Assembly (NCBI GenBank): GCA_934667795.1
Contig: CAKUMP010000025.1
Coordinates: forward strand, 1-15,888
Direction of reading: 5' to 3'
Length of the DNA: 15,888 nt
DNA from: an uncultured Chthoniobacterales bacterium
GTDB taxonomy: Bacteria > Verrucomicrobiota > Verrucomicrobiia > Chthoniobacterales > CAKUMP01
The translations under genes were made by a program, and so were the position numbers. This document shows positions 14,288-15,888 of this stretch, one piece after another; within the stretch, counting starts at the first letter, position 1; each line of letters starts with the position of its first letter. Below the pieces are notes generated by a model. It was not told the origin of the DNA. It saw only the letters and a list, made by a program, of their open reading frames with translations, and searched no databases.

Positions 14288-15888
14288 ATGTGTGCAATAT
14301 TTGGCATCAGCGGATTCAGGGAAGAGGGCTTGCTGGAAAAAATGGGTGCTGCGTTGCGGCATCGAGGACCGGATGATCAGGGCACGTTGTCGAATGGCGC
14401 TTTTCAAATGGGAATGTGCCGGCTCAGCATCCTGGATCTGGATGGCGGGCAACAGCCGGTTTATTCCGCAGATCGCCAGCATGCGATTTGTTATAATGGA
14501 GAAGTTTATAACTATCTGGAATTGCGCGCAGAATTAGCCCGGCGCGGATATGTCTTTAAAACCAACAGCGATACCGAAGTCGTTCTGAATGCGTATCTGG
14601 AATGGGGAGAAAAGGGGTTTGAAAAACTGAATGGCATGTTCGCGTTCGCAATCCATTCTTTACGCTCCGGAGAAACGGTTTTTGCAAGAGACCGGTCCGG
14701 GCAAAAGCCGTTTTATTATTGGCACCAGGGGAAGGAATTTATTTTTGCTTCAGAAATAAAAGCAATTTTGAAGTCTGGAAGAGTGGCGCGGAAAATGAAC
14801 TTGGAGGTGCTGGATGCGTATCTGGCGCTGCGTTATGTGCCGGAGCCGGCTACTTTATTCACAGGGATTTATACCTTGCCCAGCGGATGTTTTATGCGGC
14901 GTTCCGCAGAAGGGGAAATGACCATCCAGCGGTATTGGGATGTGGCAATTCACAAAAAACCGTCGCATGTACGCGATGAGGTGCTGGTGGATGAACTGGA
15001 GGAAATTTTTCGGGATGCGATCAAAATCTGCCTGCGTAGCGATGTCCCGGTGGGGGCGTACTTGAGTGCAGGGGTGGATTCTTCTCTGGTGGTGTCGATG
15101 ATGACCGAGTTCCATTCCGATGTACGAACGTATTCGATTGGGTTTGGGTCGGAGATTGATGAGACCCGGGATGCGGCGGAGACCGCGCGACTATTGGGGA
15201 CGAAGCATCATGAGATTCACTGTCTGCCGGAAGATTTCAGGAACCTGCGTCGGGTGGTCTATCAGATGGACCGCCCGGTCGGAGATGCACTGATTTTGGC
15301 GTTTGATAAATTGGCCGCCGTGACGTCAAAAGATCTCAAAGTGGTTCTGAGCGGTGAAGGAGCAGATGAAATTTTTGGTGGATATTCTTTTCATAAACTG
15401 CTGGTATTGATGGAGAAATATTTTCGGTATATGCCGGACTGGCTCCACCAGCGCGGGGTAATACCGGCGTTTCGTGCCACCCCACTCGCCGCGATAGAGC
15501 CGTTTTTTCAATTTCCTGCCGATCTGGGGAAAGAAGGCAAACAGCGACTGGAAGAATTTCTGGGTGGGTATCGGGGGCGAACGTTATTCGATAATTATAT
15601 TCAGTTAAAAACGCTTTGGCCTGCGCATTTGCGGGGCGCATTGTACACAGAAGCAACAAGTAAAGCGACCGGACGGGACTGGCTCCCGGTGGAACGAAAT
15701 CCCTCGGGTGGGTTTCTGGACCGGCTTTTGCGCCTGCAATGGCAGGAATGGCTGCAGGACTGGTGCTTGATTCGTCAGGATAAAAATACCATGGCGCATT
15801 CCCTGGAAGTACGCTTGCCATTTTTGGATAATCGTTTGATCGATTTTGGATTCAGCCTGCCAGACAGGTTAAGAACGACAGCAAGGAA
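14288..15888 (+). CDS. asnB: Asparagine synthetase (glutamine-hydrolysing), 3' end missing
   Basis: The frame is open from the ATG to the window edge, giving 533 codons plus two bases, with no stop because the window ends first. The start MCAIFGISGF places the nucleophile Cys2 directly after the initiator Met. RHRGPDDQG, YNGEVYNYLELR and NSDTEVVLNAY are class II glutamine amidotransferase motifs. The synthetase domain has the ATP pyrophosphatase loop PVGAYLSAGVDSSL (254-267), with Ala261 replacing the first Gly of the usual SGGxDS. SGEGADEIFGGY and SLEVRLPFLDNRL follow. AsnB makes asparagine from aspartate, glutamine and ATP, but close relatives amidate sugars or peptides, so the substrate is not certain. 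It starts 39 bp after the GDPD gene, preceded by taaagat. Confidence 0.93.
   Translation, partial: MCAIFGISGFREEGLLEKMGAALRHRGPDDQGTLSNGAFQMGMCRLSILDLDGGQQPVYSADRQHAICYNGEVYNYLELRAELARRGYVFKTNSDTEVVLNAYLEWGEKGFEKLNGMFAFAIHSLRSGETVFARDRSGQKPFYYWHQGKEFIFASEIKAILKSGRVARKMNLEVLDAYLALRYVPEPATLFTGIYTLPSGCFMRRSAEGEMTIQRYWDVAIHKKPSHVRDEVLVDELEEIFRDAIKICLRSDVPVGAYLSAGVDSSLVVSMMTEFHSDVRTYSIGFGSEIDETRDAAETARLLGTKHHEIHCLPEDFRNLRRVVYQMDRPVGDALILAFDKLAAVTSKDLKVVLSGEGADEIFGGYSFHKLLVLMEKYFRYMPDWLHQRGVIPAFRATPLAAIEPFFQFPADLGKEGKQRLEEFLGGYRGRTLFDNYIQLKTLWPAHLRGALYTEATSKATGRDWLPVERNPSGGFLDRLLRLQWQEWLQDWCLIRQDKNTMAHSLEVRLPFLDNRLIDFGFSLPDRLRTTAR

Overview
The window reads as chromosomal housekeeping DNA from a Gram-negative bacterium. 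Supporting evidence is an LPS-heptose nucleotidyltransferase domain, a meso-diaminopimelate murein-recycling ligase (Mpl) and a lipoprotein carrying a calcium-binding 'DPDGDGYTN..EF' module. The mix of lipoprotein architecture, an McsA-like zinc protein and dense intergenic palindromic repeats would suit the PVC superphylum, perhaps the Kiritimatiellota/Lentisphaerota/Verrucomicrobiota side. That placement is inference: no rRNA or marker phylogeny is available here.

Layout. Bases 5-166 hold an 18-unit, 9-bp minisatellite with strong G-quadruplex potential on the minus strand. It lies directly upstream of a two-TM potassium channel with two RCK modules (221-1906). An ankyrin-repeat lipoprotein follows (2146-3798). 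A tight plus-strand cluster comes next: trmB (3863-4462), mpl (4467-5876) and an M14 metallopeptidase (5873-6643) whose start overlaps the mpl stop. A 326-bp gap with several palindromes precedes a Gfo/Idh/MocA oxidoreductase (6970-8082). On the minus strand lie a UvrD/Rep helicase (8377-10401), a fused heptose-phosphate nucleotidyltransferase/PurN protein (10465-11640) and hisI (12119-12583). Between the fusion gene and hisI, in the opposite orientation, is a dead AbrB-type antitoxin/Doc toxin pair (11661-12134). The right end is a plus-strand cluster of an McsA-like protein (12978-13487), a glycerophosphodiester phosphodiesterase (13502-14248) and an asparagine synthetase cut by the window edge (14288-15888).

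Three copies of a 120-121 bp element sit in three of the intergenic gaps (1908-2027, 8208-8327, 12760-12880). Each consists of two inverted REP-like ends beginning TTTGGAG around a palindromic core, which is the form of a REPIN or small non-autonomous element. Two copies carry a conserved downstream tail whose hairpin shows a compensatory base change.

How the genes work together. mpl and the M14 peptidase are probably translationally coupled and could act on the same murein peptides. hisI and the PurN half of the fusion belong to histidine and purine synthesis, which are metabolically linked; the heptose half belongs to LPS core synthesis. I found no defence island, phage, CRISPR array, tRNA or rRNA. 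The most unusual items are the heptose nucleotidyltransferase-PurN fusion, the REPIN family and the decayed toxin-antitoxin pair.
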